A stretch of 6,917 nt of DNA, from the NCBI GenBank assembly GCA_002085305.1, contig NATJ01000049.1:1-6917 (forward strand). Direction: 5' to 3'. Source of the DNA: Epsilonproteobacteria bacterium 4484_65. Its GTDB lineage: Bacteria > Campylobacterota > Campylobacteria > Campylobacterales > Sulfurovaceae. The notes under the pieces are model-generated. The model saw only the letters and a program-made list of their open reading frames with translations. It was not told where the DNA came from and ran no database searches. Positions 1 through 6,688 of the stretch are shown piece by piece (within the stretch, counting starts at the first letter, position 1; each line of letters begins with the position of its first letter). The translations under genes and the position numbers were made by a program.

Positions 1-25
1 TACAAGAGTTATAGACGCTTAGCAT
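1..25 (-). CDS. 5' end of a possible third gene of the sor operon (partial)
   Basis: On the minus strand an ATG at 25-23 lies three bases beyond the sorB stop codon. It is preceded by GGAG at 35-32 with a six-base spacer, which is an ideal ribosome binding site. The frame stays open to the window edge and gives only eight residues, MLSVYNSC. The placement and Shine-Dalgarno suggest a further cotranscribed gene, but eight codons cannot identify a product and a chance open frame of this length is common. The next sequence to the left would decide it. Confidence 0.4.
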
Positions 26-28
26 ATT

Positions 29-340
29 TTACTCCAACTCCCCATTCCCATAATTCTCAAAGAGGTAATTTACAACAGTATCTATATCTTTTTGGGTTTT
101 TATGGGAGCTTTAAAGACAACGATCATCTTCATTACCTTTTCTCGCCAAAACTTTTTAGACTGTAACCCTTGATTTAGTGTGTAACCCCAGGAGTGGCAC
201 ATATTGCACTTTCCTCGTGTAGAATACATTCCTTTTCCCTCTTTCATAGGAAAATCTATGTAGGGTACGGTAATGCCACCCTTTACCTGTGCAAATAGTG
301 TTGTGCTCATAAAAAGAAGTATAAATAATAACTTTTTCAT
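29..340 (-). CDS. sorB: Monohaem cytochrome c, SorB-like subunit of sulfite dehydrogenase
   Basis: Small periplasmic class I-type cytochrome c of 103 residues, the likely electron acceptor of the upstream molybdenum subunit. Visible features are a Sec signal peptide (MKKLLFILLFMSTTLFA, probable cleavage after residue 17), one haem-binding CNMCH motif at residues 45-49, and a WREKVMKM segment (65-72) whose M70 or M72 is the likely sixth haem ligand. The start is the ATG at 340-338. An upstream in-frame ATG at 367 would add nine residues (MKLPWRWYS) inside the sorA coding region and spoil the signal peptide. The chosen ATG follows the sorA stop by one base and has GGAGG at about 349-354, so the two are translated as an operon. 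Size and order match the C. jejuni Cj0005c/Cj0004c sulfite:cytochrome c oxidoreductase pair. The cytochrome identity is firm; the SorB assignment rests on the neighbour. Confidence 0.85.
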   Translation of the reverse strand: MKKLLFILLFMSTTLFAQVKGGITVPYIDFPMKEGKGMYSTRGKCNMCHSWGYTLNQGLQSKKFWREKVMKMIVVFKAPIKTQKDIDTVVNYLFENYGNGELE

Positions 341-341
341 A

Positions 342-1547
342 CTATACCACCTCCACGGTAACTTCATCTATACCGTTATATTTGTATCCGCCATGGTTCC
401 ACTTGATATCTTTGGCAAATGGCTGTTCTTCACCCTTTTTATTGGTAGCTTTACACATGATGGTTACCTTGCCGCTGTTTTTTGGTTTAAATGCATAGGT
501 GAAGGCTCTGTATGCAAATTTTCCTTCACTACCATCATCAAGAAGCGCATCTACCCACATCTGCCCGCCATCTATGGAGATCTGTACTTTTTTAATGCCA
601 TGACCACCATCAAATGCGACACCTCTCACGACCAAAGAAGAATCATTTTTTACTTTAGTTCCTGTTACAGGGTAACCGATGATCGAATTTACGTTCATCT
701 CTTCAATGGGTTTGGTTTTTTTAACTAGATTCTCCGGTGTTTCGCATTCACATTCATTATCCGGTATGCGGTATGCCTTCTCCATGAAGTGTAGCTGTTG
801 TTTTTCTTTTGTAGCAGTAATATTTGATATCATCTTGATCCAACTGTCCGAATAAACACCTGGAATGATCAGTCTAAGTGGATAGCCGTTGAGGTAGGGT
901 AGATCTTCTCCATTCATCTCATAGGCCAAGATGATATTGTCATTAAGGTCTTCAAGTTTGAGTTCACGTACAAAGTTGGCTGTCTCGCTGTATACAGCTT
1001 TATCTTCTCCATTGAAGCCTATCCACACAGCTTCTTTTTTGAGTCCGGCTTTTTTGAGTACATCTTTGAGTCTAACACCTTTCCATCTGGCACAACCCAT
1101 GGCTCCAATACCCCACTGTATGCCGCCTGCAGTTGGTTTAAAGGCAGTACGACTGTTGCCTCCACACTGAAGCACAGCGGTCAATTCTACTTGCTTGAAC
1201 TCTGTCTTCAGTGCTTTTAGTGAAATGTGGATATCTTCTTCTACCAGTCCGTTTATGCTTATGGAGAAAGTGTTTGGATTAATATAGTTAGGTATCATCG
1301 GCATATGCCAACGTACAAAAAAGAGGTCATTGGGAGTAAGAGCAGAAGTAAATACTTCTCTTGGACTCTCTAAGAGTGGAGGTCTGTCTGAGTAAGTAAT
1401 AAGAGGTCTTTTTTCAGGAAAAGCAACATCCGAGACTTTTCTATTATCTATGGGATGAACAGTTCCATCTGCTTCAAGAGTGCTAGTTCCTGTTGCTACG
1501 GCTCCGGCTGTCACGATAGCTTTTTTAAAAAAGTCTCTTCTTTCCAT
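342..1547 (-). CDS. sorA: Sulfite dehydrogenase molybdopterin subunit (SorA/SoxC-type sulfite oxidase family)
   Basis: Periplasmic molybdenum enzyme of 401 residues, expected to oxidise sulfite to sulfate and pass electrons to the cytochrome encoded next door. The N-terminus ERRDFFKKA (residues 2-10) plus an alanine/glycine-rich stretch is a twin-arginine signal, as expected for a cofactor-loaded protein. The Mo-pterin domain (about 45-260) has FVRWH (77-81), the QCGGNSR motif with Mo-ligand Cys128 and Arg133, CARWKGVRLKDVL (152-164) and AYEMNGEDLPYLNGYPLR (208-225), where Tyr209 is probably the conserved active-site tyrosine. From TKPIEEM (278) on is the Mo-co dimerisation domain. The start ATG has AAGGA at 1559-1555. 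An unusual CEC (266-268) sits between the domains. The lack of a fused haem b5 domain and the adjacent cytochrome fit bacterial SorA. SoxC (sulfane dehydrogenase) is the main alternative, but no other sox gene is in view. Confidence 0.85.
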   Translation of the reverse strand: MERRDFFKKAIVTAGAVATGTSTLEADGTVHPIDNRKVSDVAFPEKRPLITYSDRPPLLESPREVFTSALTPNDLFFVRWHMPMIPNYINPNTFSISINGLVEEDIHISLKALKTEFKQVELTAVLQCGGNSRTAFKPTAGGIQWGIGAMGCARWKGVRLKDVLKKAGLKKEAVWIGFNGEDKAVYSETANFVRELKLEDLNDNIILAYEMNGEDLPYLNGYPLRLIIPGVYSDSWIKMISNITATKEKQQLHFMEKAYRIPDNECECETPENLVKKTKPIEEMNVNSIIGYPVTGTKVKNDSSLVVRGVAFDGGHGIKKVQISIDGGQMWVDALLDDGSEGKFAYRAFTYAFKPKNSGKVTIMCKATNKKGEEQPFAKDIKWNHGGYKYNGIDEVTVEVV

Positions 1548-1575
1548 AATGATTTCCTTGAATAAAGTATGTGCG

Positions 1576-1581
1576 ATTATG
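1576..1581 (-). promoter_or_regulatory. Probable -10 box of the sorAB operon
   Basis: Minus strand CATAAT (five of six matches to TATAAT) lies about 28 bases upstream of the sorA ATG, preceded by the T-rich TTTTCTT typical of Campylobacterota sigma-70 promoters, which often lack a clear -35. No convincing -35 hexamer is seen. Other AT-rich candidates exist in this gap. Confidence 0.4.
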
Positions 1582-1662
1582 AAGAAAACTCTCTTAATTG
1601 GTACTGAAAATATTTAGTTATTTCGTCACTATTTATGTTTTATTCCCACTTTCAGCACATTA

Positions 1663-1671
1663 TGATAAAAT
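1663..1671 (+). promoter_or_regulatory. Extended -10 promoter for the ABC-F gene
   Basis: TGATAAAAT (TG one base before the hexamer TAAAAT at 1666-1671) is an extended -10 element. It would start transcription near 1678, about 35 bases before the TTG start codon. A second AT-rich candidate (TATAAA, 1690-1695) is closer to the gene but would leave almost no room for the ribosome binding site. Confidence 0.5.
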
Positions 1672-1712
1672 CGCATCAATAATTGAAGATATAAAATATA
1701 CAAGGATAAAAC

Positions 1713-3308
1713 TTGCTAAGTACAGTAAATTTAACACAACGTTACGGAAAGAGAGTTCTTTTCGACAAGATCAATATCACTTTGGATGCGGGTAAACGCT
1801 ATGGACTCATAGGTGCCAATGGAGCAGGAAAGTCTACATTTATGAAAATACTTGCAGGTGAACTGGAACAAAGCGATGGTGAAGTGCAGCTTCAGCCGGG
1901 ACTGAAACTGGGAATGCTTTCTCAAAACCAGTATGCTTTTGAAGATTTTACACTGAAAGATGCCGTACTCTACGGAAATAAAAAACTGTATGATGCGCAA
2001 AAAGAGAAAGAAAAACTCTATATGGAGGGTGACTTTGAGAGTGATGAAGTCAATAACCGTTTAGGTGAACTTGAAATGATCTGTGCAGATGAAGACCCAA
2101 CGTATGAATCAGATGTAAAAATAGAGAAGTTGCTTCAATCTTTAGGTTTTCCTGTAGAACAACACGGTGATCTTATGTCTTCACTCACAGGTGGTGACAA
2201 GTTCAAGATCTTACTTGCACAGGTACTTTTCCTCAAGCCAGATGTACTTCTACTTGATGAGCCTACAAACAACCTTGATATGGAGACTATCTCCTGGTTG
2301 GAAAATGAGCTTAAACGTCATGAAGGTACGCTACTTGTTATCTCTCACGATAGACACTTCATCAATGGCGTGGTCACACATATCCTTGACCTTGACTTTC
2401 AGAATATTCGTGAATTTACAGGTAACTATGATGAGTGGTATATAGCTGCAAATCTCATAGCTAAACAGGCTGAGACAGATAGAGGTAAAGCACTTAAAGA
2501 GAAAGAAGAACTTGAAGGGTTTATCAGACGATTCTCAGCAAATGCTTCTAAGGCAAAACAAGCAACATCAAGACAAAAACAACTAGATAAATTGGATGTT
2601 CAAGCGATTAAACTTTCAAGTAGACGTGACCCGTCTATTATGTTCAAAGCGCATAGAGATATTGGTAATGAGGTACTTGAAGTAGAAGGACTTTCTAAAA
2701 GCTATGGAGATGAAAAAGTATTTGAAAACCTCACATTCAAAATAAATAAAGGTGACAAAGTAGCCCTCATAGGTGCTAATGGCGTGGGCAAAACAACACT
2801 GCTTCAAATCCTTATGGAAGAGATAGAAGCAGATAGTGGAACCTTTAAATGGGGACAAACTATTACACACTCTTACTTTCCACAAAATACGACTGACTTG
2901 GTAGTTGGTGATGAAGAATTACCACAATGGATACAAGGTTTTGATCCTAAATGGCATATAGATGATATAAGAAAAACACTCGGTCGTATGCTTTTCTCCG
3001 GCGAAGAACAGAAGAAAAAAGTTAATGCATGTTCCGGTGGAGAAAAGCACCGTGTGATGTTAAGTAAGATGATGATGGACAGCTCAAACTTTCTGGTTAT
3101 GGATGAGCCAAATAACCACCTTGACCTTGAAGCGATTGTTGCATTGGGCGAAGCACTGCATAACTACAAAGGTGGAGTCATCTGTGTTTCTCACGATAGA
3201 GAACTCATCGATGCCTTTGCCAATCGTATCATCAAACTTAATGAAGATGGTACTGTGATCGACTTTGAAGGCGACTATGAAGCGTTTGTGGAGCAGCACG
3301 GACATTAA
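1713..3308 (+). CDS. ybiT: ABC-F family ATPase, YbiT type
   Basis: Soluble twin-ATPase protein of 531 residues, almost the length of E. coli YbiT (530) and similar to it throughout. ABC-F proteins bind the ribosomal E site and act on stalled or initiating ribosomes; they are not transporters, and no membrane segment is present. Domain 1 has Walker A GANGAGKST (34-42), signature SLTGGDK (157-163), Walker B DVLLLDEP (177-184, catalytic Glu183) and switch His212. The charged linker (about 245-315, with FSANASKAKQATSRQKQ) is the tRNA-contacting P-site motif. Domain 2 has GANGVGKTT (354-362), CSGGEK (440-445), FLVMDEP (460-466, Glu465) and His494. The first signature reads LTGG, not LSGG, and the second D-loop region reads PNNHLD, not PTNHLD. 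The start is TTG, supported by AAGGA at 1702-1706 six bases upstream and by alignment with the YbiT N-terminus. Confidence 0.93.
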   Translation: MLSTVNLTQRYGKRVLFDKINITLDAGKRYGLIGANGAGKSTFMKILAGELEQSDGEVQLQPGLKLGMLSQNQYAFEDFTLKDAVLYGNKKLYDAQKEKEKLYMEGDFESDEVNNRLGELEMICADEDPTYESDVKIEKLLQSLGFPVEQHGDLMSSLTGGDKFKILLAQVLFLKPDVLLLDEPTNNLDMETISWLENELKRHEGTLLVISHDRHFINGVVTHILDLDFQNIREFTGNYDEWYIAANLIAKQAETDRGKALKEKEELEGFIRRFSANASKAKQATSRQKQLDKLDVQAIKLSSRRDPSIMFKAHRDIGNEVLEVEGLSKSYGDEKVFENLTFKINKGDKVALIGANGVGKTTLLQILMEEIEADSGTFKWGQTITHSYFPQNTTDLVVGDEELPQWIQGFDPKWHIDDIRKTLGRMLFSGEEQKKKVNACSGGEKHRVMLSKMMMDSSNFLVMDEPNNHLDLEAIVALGEALHNYKGGVICVSHDRELIDAFANRIIKLNEDGTVIDFEGDYEAFVEQHGH

Positions 3309-3314
3309 ATTATA

Positions 3315-3320
3315 AAGGAG
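3315..3320 (+). promoter_or_regulatory. Ribosome binding site choosing between tandem ATGs
   Basis: AAGGAG is followed by TAATGATG, giving ATG codons at 3323 and 3326. The spacing is two bases to the first and five to the second, so the second is the better start. The effect on the protein is one methionine. Confidence 0.6.
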
Positions 3321-3325
3321 TAATG

Positions 3326-3916
3326 ATGCTAATAGATTTTAAAGATAGAGTGCTTAATGAGAAATACAATCTCATGGCACAACTTATTATCCCCCGTCCT
3401 ATCGCTTGGATAGTGACCCAAGGGGAAGTACTCAACATTGCTCCCTTCTCTTACTTCACAGGACTCTCTTCAAATCCTCCTACGATGATCGTATCTATCG
3501 GACATCGTCCTGATGGAACACCAAAAGATACACTGCGTAATTTGCGTGAGCATAAAAAATGTGTAGTATGTTTGGTAGATGAACCGCATCTCGAAGCGAT
3601 GCATTACAGCTCCAAAGGTTTGGATGTTTCTCAGAGTGAAGCAGAAGTATTTGATATTGCTACACAAAAGGTGTTTGATGAGTTTCCTCCGATGGTTGAG
3701 GGCGTGAAAGCAGCTTTCTTTTGTGAGTATATGCAAGAAGTTGATCTGAGGGGAAGCAAGACCATCCCTGTGATCATAGAGATCAAACATCTTTATATCG
3801 ATGAATCTATTATCACGGATAAAGAAAAAATGAGTTTAGAGTTAGATGCGATCGCACGCATTGGAAAGAGTTATGCAAAACTTGGAGAGAAGATCACACC
3901 GCCGGTCATTCCTTAG
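3326..3916 (+). CDS. Flavin reductase-like protein, FMN-binding split barrel (DIM6/NTAB family)
   Basis: Predicted cytoplasmic FMN-binding protein of 196 residues (197 if the preceding ATG at 3323 is used). The family signatures are in order: PRPIAWIV (23-30), NIAPFSYFTGLSSNPP (37-52, flavin-contacting region), DGTPKDTLRN (63-72) and a C-terminal ARIGKSYAKL (177-186) resembling the family's conserved RxGxxxY element. Members reduce free flavin with NAD(P)H or use bound FMN in other redox reactions; the substrate cannot be read from the sequence. It begins 14 bases after the ABC-F stop with its own strong Shine-Dalgarno, so the two are probably one transcript, although no functional link is obvious. 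It ends 18 bases from the converging YebC gene, with no clear terminator between them. The family is confident; the reaction is not. Confidence 0.85.
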   Translation: MLIDFKDRVLNEKYNLMAQLIIPRPIAWIVTQGEVLNIAPFSYFTGLSSNPPTMIVSIGHRPDGTPKDTLRNLREHKKCVVCLVDEPHLEAMHYSSKGLDVSQSEAEVFDIATQKVFDEFPPMVEGVKAAFFCEYMQEVDLRGSKTIPVIIEIKHLYIDESIITDKEKMSLELDAIARIGKSYAKLGEKITPPVIP

Positions 3917-3934
3917 TGGTGTAATATGTGATAG

Positions 3935-4672
3935 TTAATTTATATTTGTATAAATATTTTGAACATCTTCATCATCTTCAAGTTTGTCGATGAGTGAATC
4001 TATTTCTCCTATCTGATCATCAGCAAGTTCAATGGGTGTATTGGCAATGTATTCGATAGTTGCTTTTTTAACTTCTATACCTTTGTCTTCAAGTGCATGA
4101 GTAAGGTCACCAAACGAAGTAAATTCACCGTAAATTCTAATGATCTCTTTATCATCAGCATCTTCCTGTGGTTCTACATCCTCTTCTATCTCTTCAAGAC
4201 CAAAGTCGATGAGGTCAAGTTCAAGCTCTTCTATGTCCATATCTTCTGTTTTATCAAATACAAATACAGATTTTTTGGTGAACATAAAGTTTAATGAACC
4301 AGATGTGAGCATCTCTCCACCATTTCTGCTAAGAATTGCTTTTACATTTGCAACGGTTCTTGTGTTATTGTCTGTAGCACATTCGATGATCATCTGTACC
4401 CCATGGTGTGCTTTTACATCATAAGTTATCTCTTTAATGTCAGCAGCATCCTTGGCGCTTGCTCTTTTAATGGCTGCTTCGATGTTGTCTTTAGGCATAT
4501 TTTGTGCTTTGGCATTGATGATCGCAGTACGAAGTTTAGGGTTCATGTCTGGGTCTTGACCGCCATCCTTGGCTGCCATAGTGATGATCTTACCTAGTTT
4601 AGGGAAGACTCTCGACATTGTTCCCCATCTTTTCATTTTTGCTGCTTTACGGTATTCGAACGCTCTACCCAT
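3935..4672 (-). CDS. yebC: YebC/PmpR family protein
   Basis: Cytoplasmic protein of 245 residues in the YebC/PmpR family, whose members are annotated as transcriptional regulators and more recently linked to relief of ribosome stalling. Family motifs are [19 protein letters not shown] (53-71), [10 protein letters not shown] (97-106), SLNFMF (126-131), LIDFGLEE (154-161) and a C-terminal [12 protein letters not shown] (232-243). The N-terminus [16 protein letters not shown] replaces the common MAGHSKWANIKHRK and matches the form I recall from Helicobacter pylori HP0162, pointing to a distinct Campylobacterota-type branch. A strongly acidic stretch (about 144-175) precedes the last domain. The start ATG has AAGGA about seven bases upstream and a perfect TATAAT at 4702-4707. 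It is divergent from selO and convergent with the flavin protein, so it is probably monocistronic. Confidence 0.92.
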   Translation of the reverse strand: MGRAFEYRKAAKMKRWGTMSRVFPKLGKIITMAAKDGGQDPDMNPKLRTAIINAKAQNMPKDNIEAAIKRASAKDAADIKEITYDVKAHHGVQMIIECATDNNTRTVANVKAILSRNGGEMLTSGSLNFMFTKKSVFVFDKTEDMDIEELELDLIDFGLEEIEEDVEPQEDADDKEIIRIYGEFTSFGDLTHALEDKGIEVKKATIEYIANTPIELADDQIGEIDSLIDKLEDDEDVQNIYTNIN

Positions 4673-4688
4673 ATCTGTTTCCTTCGTA

Positions 4689-4694
4689 TATAAT
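4689..4694 (+). promoter_or_regulatory. Candidate -10 box for selO
   Basis: Perfect TATAAT on the plus strand, 63 bases before the selO ATG, predicting a start near 4701 and a 5' leader of about 57 bases. It has no extended TG, and its -35 position would fall in the yebC coding start. Plus-strand TATTAT at 4701-4706 is a weaker alternative. Confidence 0.4.
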
Positions 4695-4701
4695 TGCCGT
4701 T

Positions 4702-4707
4702 ATTATA
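4702..4707 (-). promoter_or_regulatory. -10 box for yebC
   Basis: Perfect TATAAT on the minus strand, 29 bases before the yebC ATG, giving a predicted start near 4695 and a leader of about 22 bases that contains the AAGGA ribosome binding site. A TTGATG at 4733-4728 is too far away (20-base spacer) to be a good -35. The box interlocks with the plus-strand TATAAT at 4689-4694. Confidence 0.55.
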
Positions 4708-4757
4708 TCCCTATTTGGCTTAAGTCGCATCAAAGTTTCCATGGGTAATATGCAACT

Positions 4758-6194
4758 ATGAAACTAAACGAAATCAAATTAACAAATCCTTACCTTAAGC
4801 TCCCTGAGGAGTGCTATACAAGAGTAGAGCCAACACCACTCAAAAAAACATTTTTGATCCATGCTAATGAAGAGTTGGCAAAGGTATTGGATATAGACAT
4901 AGAAGAGTTATACAGTGATGCTTTTGTGGATTTTGTTAATGGTGCTTTACAGCTGGAAGGCTCTGATACTTTTGCGATGTGTTATGCAGGGCACCAGTTT
5001 GGTTTTTATGTACCACGTTTGGGAGATGGAAGAGCTATAAATATAGGTACGGTCAATCATTTACATCTCCAACTCAAAGGAGCAGGGCAGACACTTTATT
5101 CCCGTCAAGGTGATGGTAGAGCTGTATTGCGTTCTTCCATACGTGAGTATCTTATGTCTGAGGCGATGCATGGACTGGGTATCGAGACAACCAGAGCTTT
5201 AGCACTCATAGGTTCGGAACAAAAAGTCTATAGAGAAGACTGGGAAACAACCGCTATCGTACTTCGTGTTTCTCCTTCATGGGTACGTTTTGGTACTTTT
5301 GAGTACTTTGCTCATAAAAAAAAGTTAGTGGAGTTAGAGGCATTGGCTGACTATGCCATCGCAGAGTCCTACCCCCATTTACTAGATGAGCCAGACAAAT
5401 ACCTACATTTTTTTACAGAAGTAGTAGGTAAAACAGCCAGACTTATGGCAGAGTGGCAAGCTGTAGGCTTTAACCACGGGGTAATGAATACAGACAATAT
5501 GTCTATAGCAGGACTTACTATAGACTATGGGCCGTATGCCTTTTTAGATGACTACGATATCAACAATGTTTGTAACCATACTGATGCACACGGACGTTAC
5601 AGCTTTGGTAACCAACCCTCTATAGGAGAGTGGAATCTCAAAGCTTTGATGCAGGCCCTTTCTCCCTTGGTGAACATAGAAAAGATGGAAAAAGTACTCA
5701 CGCACTATGGAAGACTCTATACTCAACATATCATGTACCTTATGGGTAAAAAGTTAGGGTTAGATAAATCAGAATCCAAAGATGGTGAACTCATTACACA
5801 CCTTTTTGGTATGATGCAAGGTCTGACCATAGACTACACACTTTTCTTCAGGACACTTAGCCGCTATAACGGAGAGAGAACAGCACTCCTAAAACTAGGT
5901 CTCTACCATAAACCTATGAATGATTGGTTGGACAGCTATGATAAACGTTTAGAAGAAAATAGCTCTACTACACAAGAGAGACAGGAAAAGATGCTAAAAA
6001 CCAATCCAAAGTATGTACTCAAAAACTATATGCTTCAGGAAGCTATAGATGCAGCAGATAAAGGTGATTTTACATTGGTAGATGCACTCTTTAACATTGC
6101 TCATACTCCTTATGATGAGCATGAGGCATATGAAAAATGGGCTGAAGTTACACCGGATGTACTTAAAAATAAGAAGCTTAGTTGTAGTTCTTAA
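4758..6194 (+). CDS. selO: Protein adenylyltransferase SelO (YdiU/UPF0061 family)
   Basis: SelO is a pseudokinase-fold enzyme that transfers AMP from ATP to Ser/Thr/Tyr of target proteins and is tied to oxidative stress responses. This protein has 478 residues, the same as E. coli YdiU. Visible motifs are AMCYAGHQFG (73-82), PRLGDGRA (86-93), LQLKGAGQT with Lys107 (104-112), YSRQGDGRAVLRSSIREYL (114-132), NHGVMNTDN (239-247, probable catalytic Asp246 and metal-binding Asn247), DYG (256-258, the DFG equivalent) and FLDDY (262-266). Cys272 lies in VCNHTD and Cys476 in the terminal SCSS. The latter takes the place of selenocysteine in eukaryotic SelO, and both are at the same residue numbers as the reported redox-sensitive pair of E. 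coli. The start ATG has no good Shine-Dalgarno (only GGG 12 bases upstream) but fits the family N-terminus. A thioredoxin-like gene follows 36 bases downstream. Confidence 0.94.
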   Translation: MKLNEIKLTNPYLKLPEECYTRVEPTPLKKTFLIHANEELAKVLDIDIEELYSDAFVDFVNGALQLEGSDTFAMCYAGHQFGFYVPRLGDGRAINIGTVNHLHLQLKGAGQTLYSRQGDGRAVLRSSIREYLMSEAMHGLGIETTRALALIGSEQKVYREDWETTAIVLRVSPSWVRFGTFEYFAHKKKLVELEALADYAIAESYPHLLDEPDKYLHFFTEVVGKTARLMAEWQAVGFNHGVMNTDNMSIAGLTIDYGPYAFLDDYDINNVCNHTDAHGRYSFGNQPSIGEWNLKALMQALSPLVNIEKMEKVLTHYGRLYTQHIMYLMGKKLGLDKSESKDGELITHLFGMMQGLTIDYTLFFRTLSRYNGERTALLKLGLYHKPMNDWLDSYDKRLEENSSTTQERQEKMLKTNPKYVLKNYMLQEAIDAADKGDFTLVDALFNIAHTPYDEHEAYEKWAEVTPDVLKNKKLSCSS

Positions 6195-6198
6195 TCGT

Positions 6199-6204
6199 TA
6201 TAAT
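6199..6204 (+). promoter_or_regulatory. Candidate -10 box for the thioredoxin-like gene
   Basis: Perfect TATAAT in the 36-base gap after selO, followed by T-rich sequence, 26 bases before the ATG at 6231. It could give this gene a promoter of its own besides read-through from selO. AT-rich gaps produce such matches by chance, and no -35 is evident. Confidence 0.4.
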
Positions 6205-6230
6205 TTTTAAATTTTTTTGAGGATAGATAG

Positions 6231-6548
6231 ATGAGTCTAGAAGAACTACAAAACACTATAAGAAGCGAAGTAGGAGTACTCCTATACTTTTCAGGAGAGA
6301 ACTGCAATGTATGCCATGCACTTAGACCTAAGTTTAAAGAGGTATTTGATAAAGAGTTTCCTCAGTTAAAACAGATCTACCTCGATGCACATGAAAACGC
6401 AGAGATCTCCGCACATTTTCAAGTCTTTTCTGTACCTACTATGATCGTCTTTATGGATGGAAGAGAGTTTGCAAGAGAAGGTCGTTCTGTGAGTTTGCAT
6501 AAGCTAACTGAAAAGTTGAAGCGTCCGTATATGATGATGATATCATAA
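6231..6548 (+). CDS. Thioredoxin-like protein with CNVC active site
   Basis: Small thioredoxin-fold protein of 105 residues, without signal peptide and so probably cytoplasmic, expected to exchange thiol and disulfide groups. The fold is indicated by the strand VGVLLYFSG followed by CNVC (Cys25, Cys28) at the start of the next helix, QIYLDAHEN (48-56) and SVPTMIVFMDG (67-77), where Pro69 is the cis-proline facing the active site. The usual WCGPC is replaced by NCNVCH, so redox potential and partners may differ from housekeeping thioredoxin. The string CNVCH also fits the haem c motif by chance; cytoplasmic location and fold argue against haem. GAGGAT at 6219-6224 is a well-placed ribosome binding site. 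It follows selO closely and may be cotranscribed. The C-terminus RPYMMMIS is unusually methionine-rich. The fold is confident; the partner is unknown. Confidence 0.88.
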   Translation: MSLEELQNTIRSEVGVLLYFSGENCNVCHALRPKFKEVFDKEFPQLKQIYLDAHENAEISAHFQVFSVPTMIVFMDGREFAREGRSVSLHKLTEKLKRPYMMMIS

Positions 6549-6589
6549 TACATTCTTTTTGTTTATCGATATTTCCTATTGTTTCAACT

Positions 6590-6687
6590 GAGGCGTTGTT
6601 TCTCTCTTCACTTTTCTAGAAAAGTAAAACAAAAGTCGACACTATTCTCAAATCGCTTCGCTTTCAAGGGTGTTCGTAGTGTCAGAG
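6590..6687 (+). repeat. Left copy of the inverted module
   Basis: Order of parts: conserved 17-base end (6590-6606), perfect 16-base palindrome ACTTTTCTAGAAAAGT (6610-6625), A-rich link, then GACACTA (6638-6644) pairing with TAGTGTC (6677-6683) around the conserved core 6647-6670, which contains AAATCGCTTCGCTTTC. Read on the minus strand, the stem is followed by GACTTTTGTTTT, which resembles a terminator tail. Confidence 0.75.
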
Positions 6688-6688
6688 G

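Noticed and set aside
273..728. Plus-strand open frame of 151 codons opposite sorA and sorB
   Set aside because: It lies antisense to two well-supported genes, has no ribosome binding site and its protein resembles no family. It is a shadow of the minus-strand coding sequence.
1598..1795. Plus-strand open frame of 65 codons in the sorA/ABC-F gap
   Set aside because: Its end overlaps the ABC-F gene in another frame and it covers the promoter and ribosome binding site of that gene. No Shine-Dalgarno supports its start.
3938..3960. AT-only hairpin ATTTATA-TTTG-TATAAAT near the converging 3' ends, as a terminator
   Set aside because: The stem has no G-C pair, lies inside the last codons of yebC and is too weak to stop transcription convincingly. 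AT-rich sequence forms such stems by chance.
6303..6317. Haem c binding site (CNVCH) in the thioredoxin-like protein
   Set aside because: The protein has no signal peptide, and the cysteines sit at the thioredoxin active-site position with a matching cis-proline downstream, so the haem motif is coincidental.
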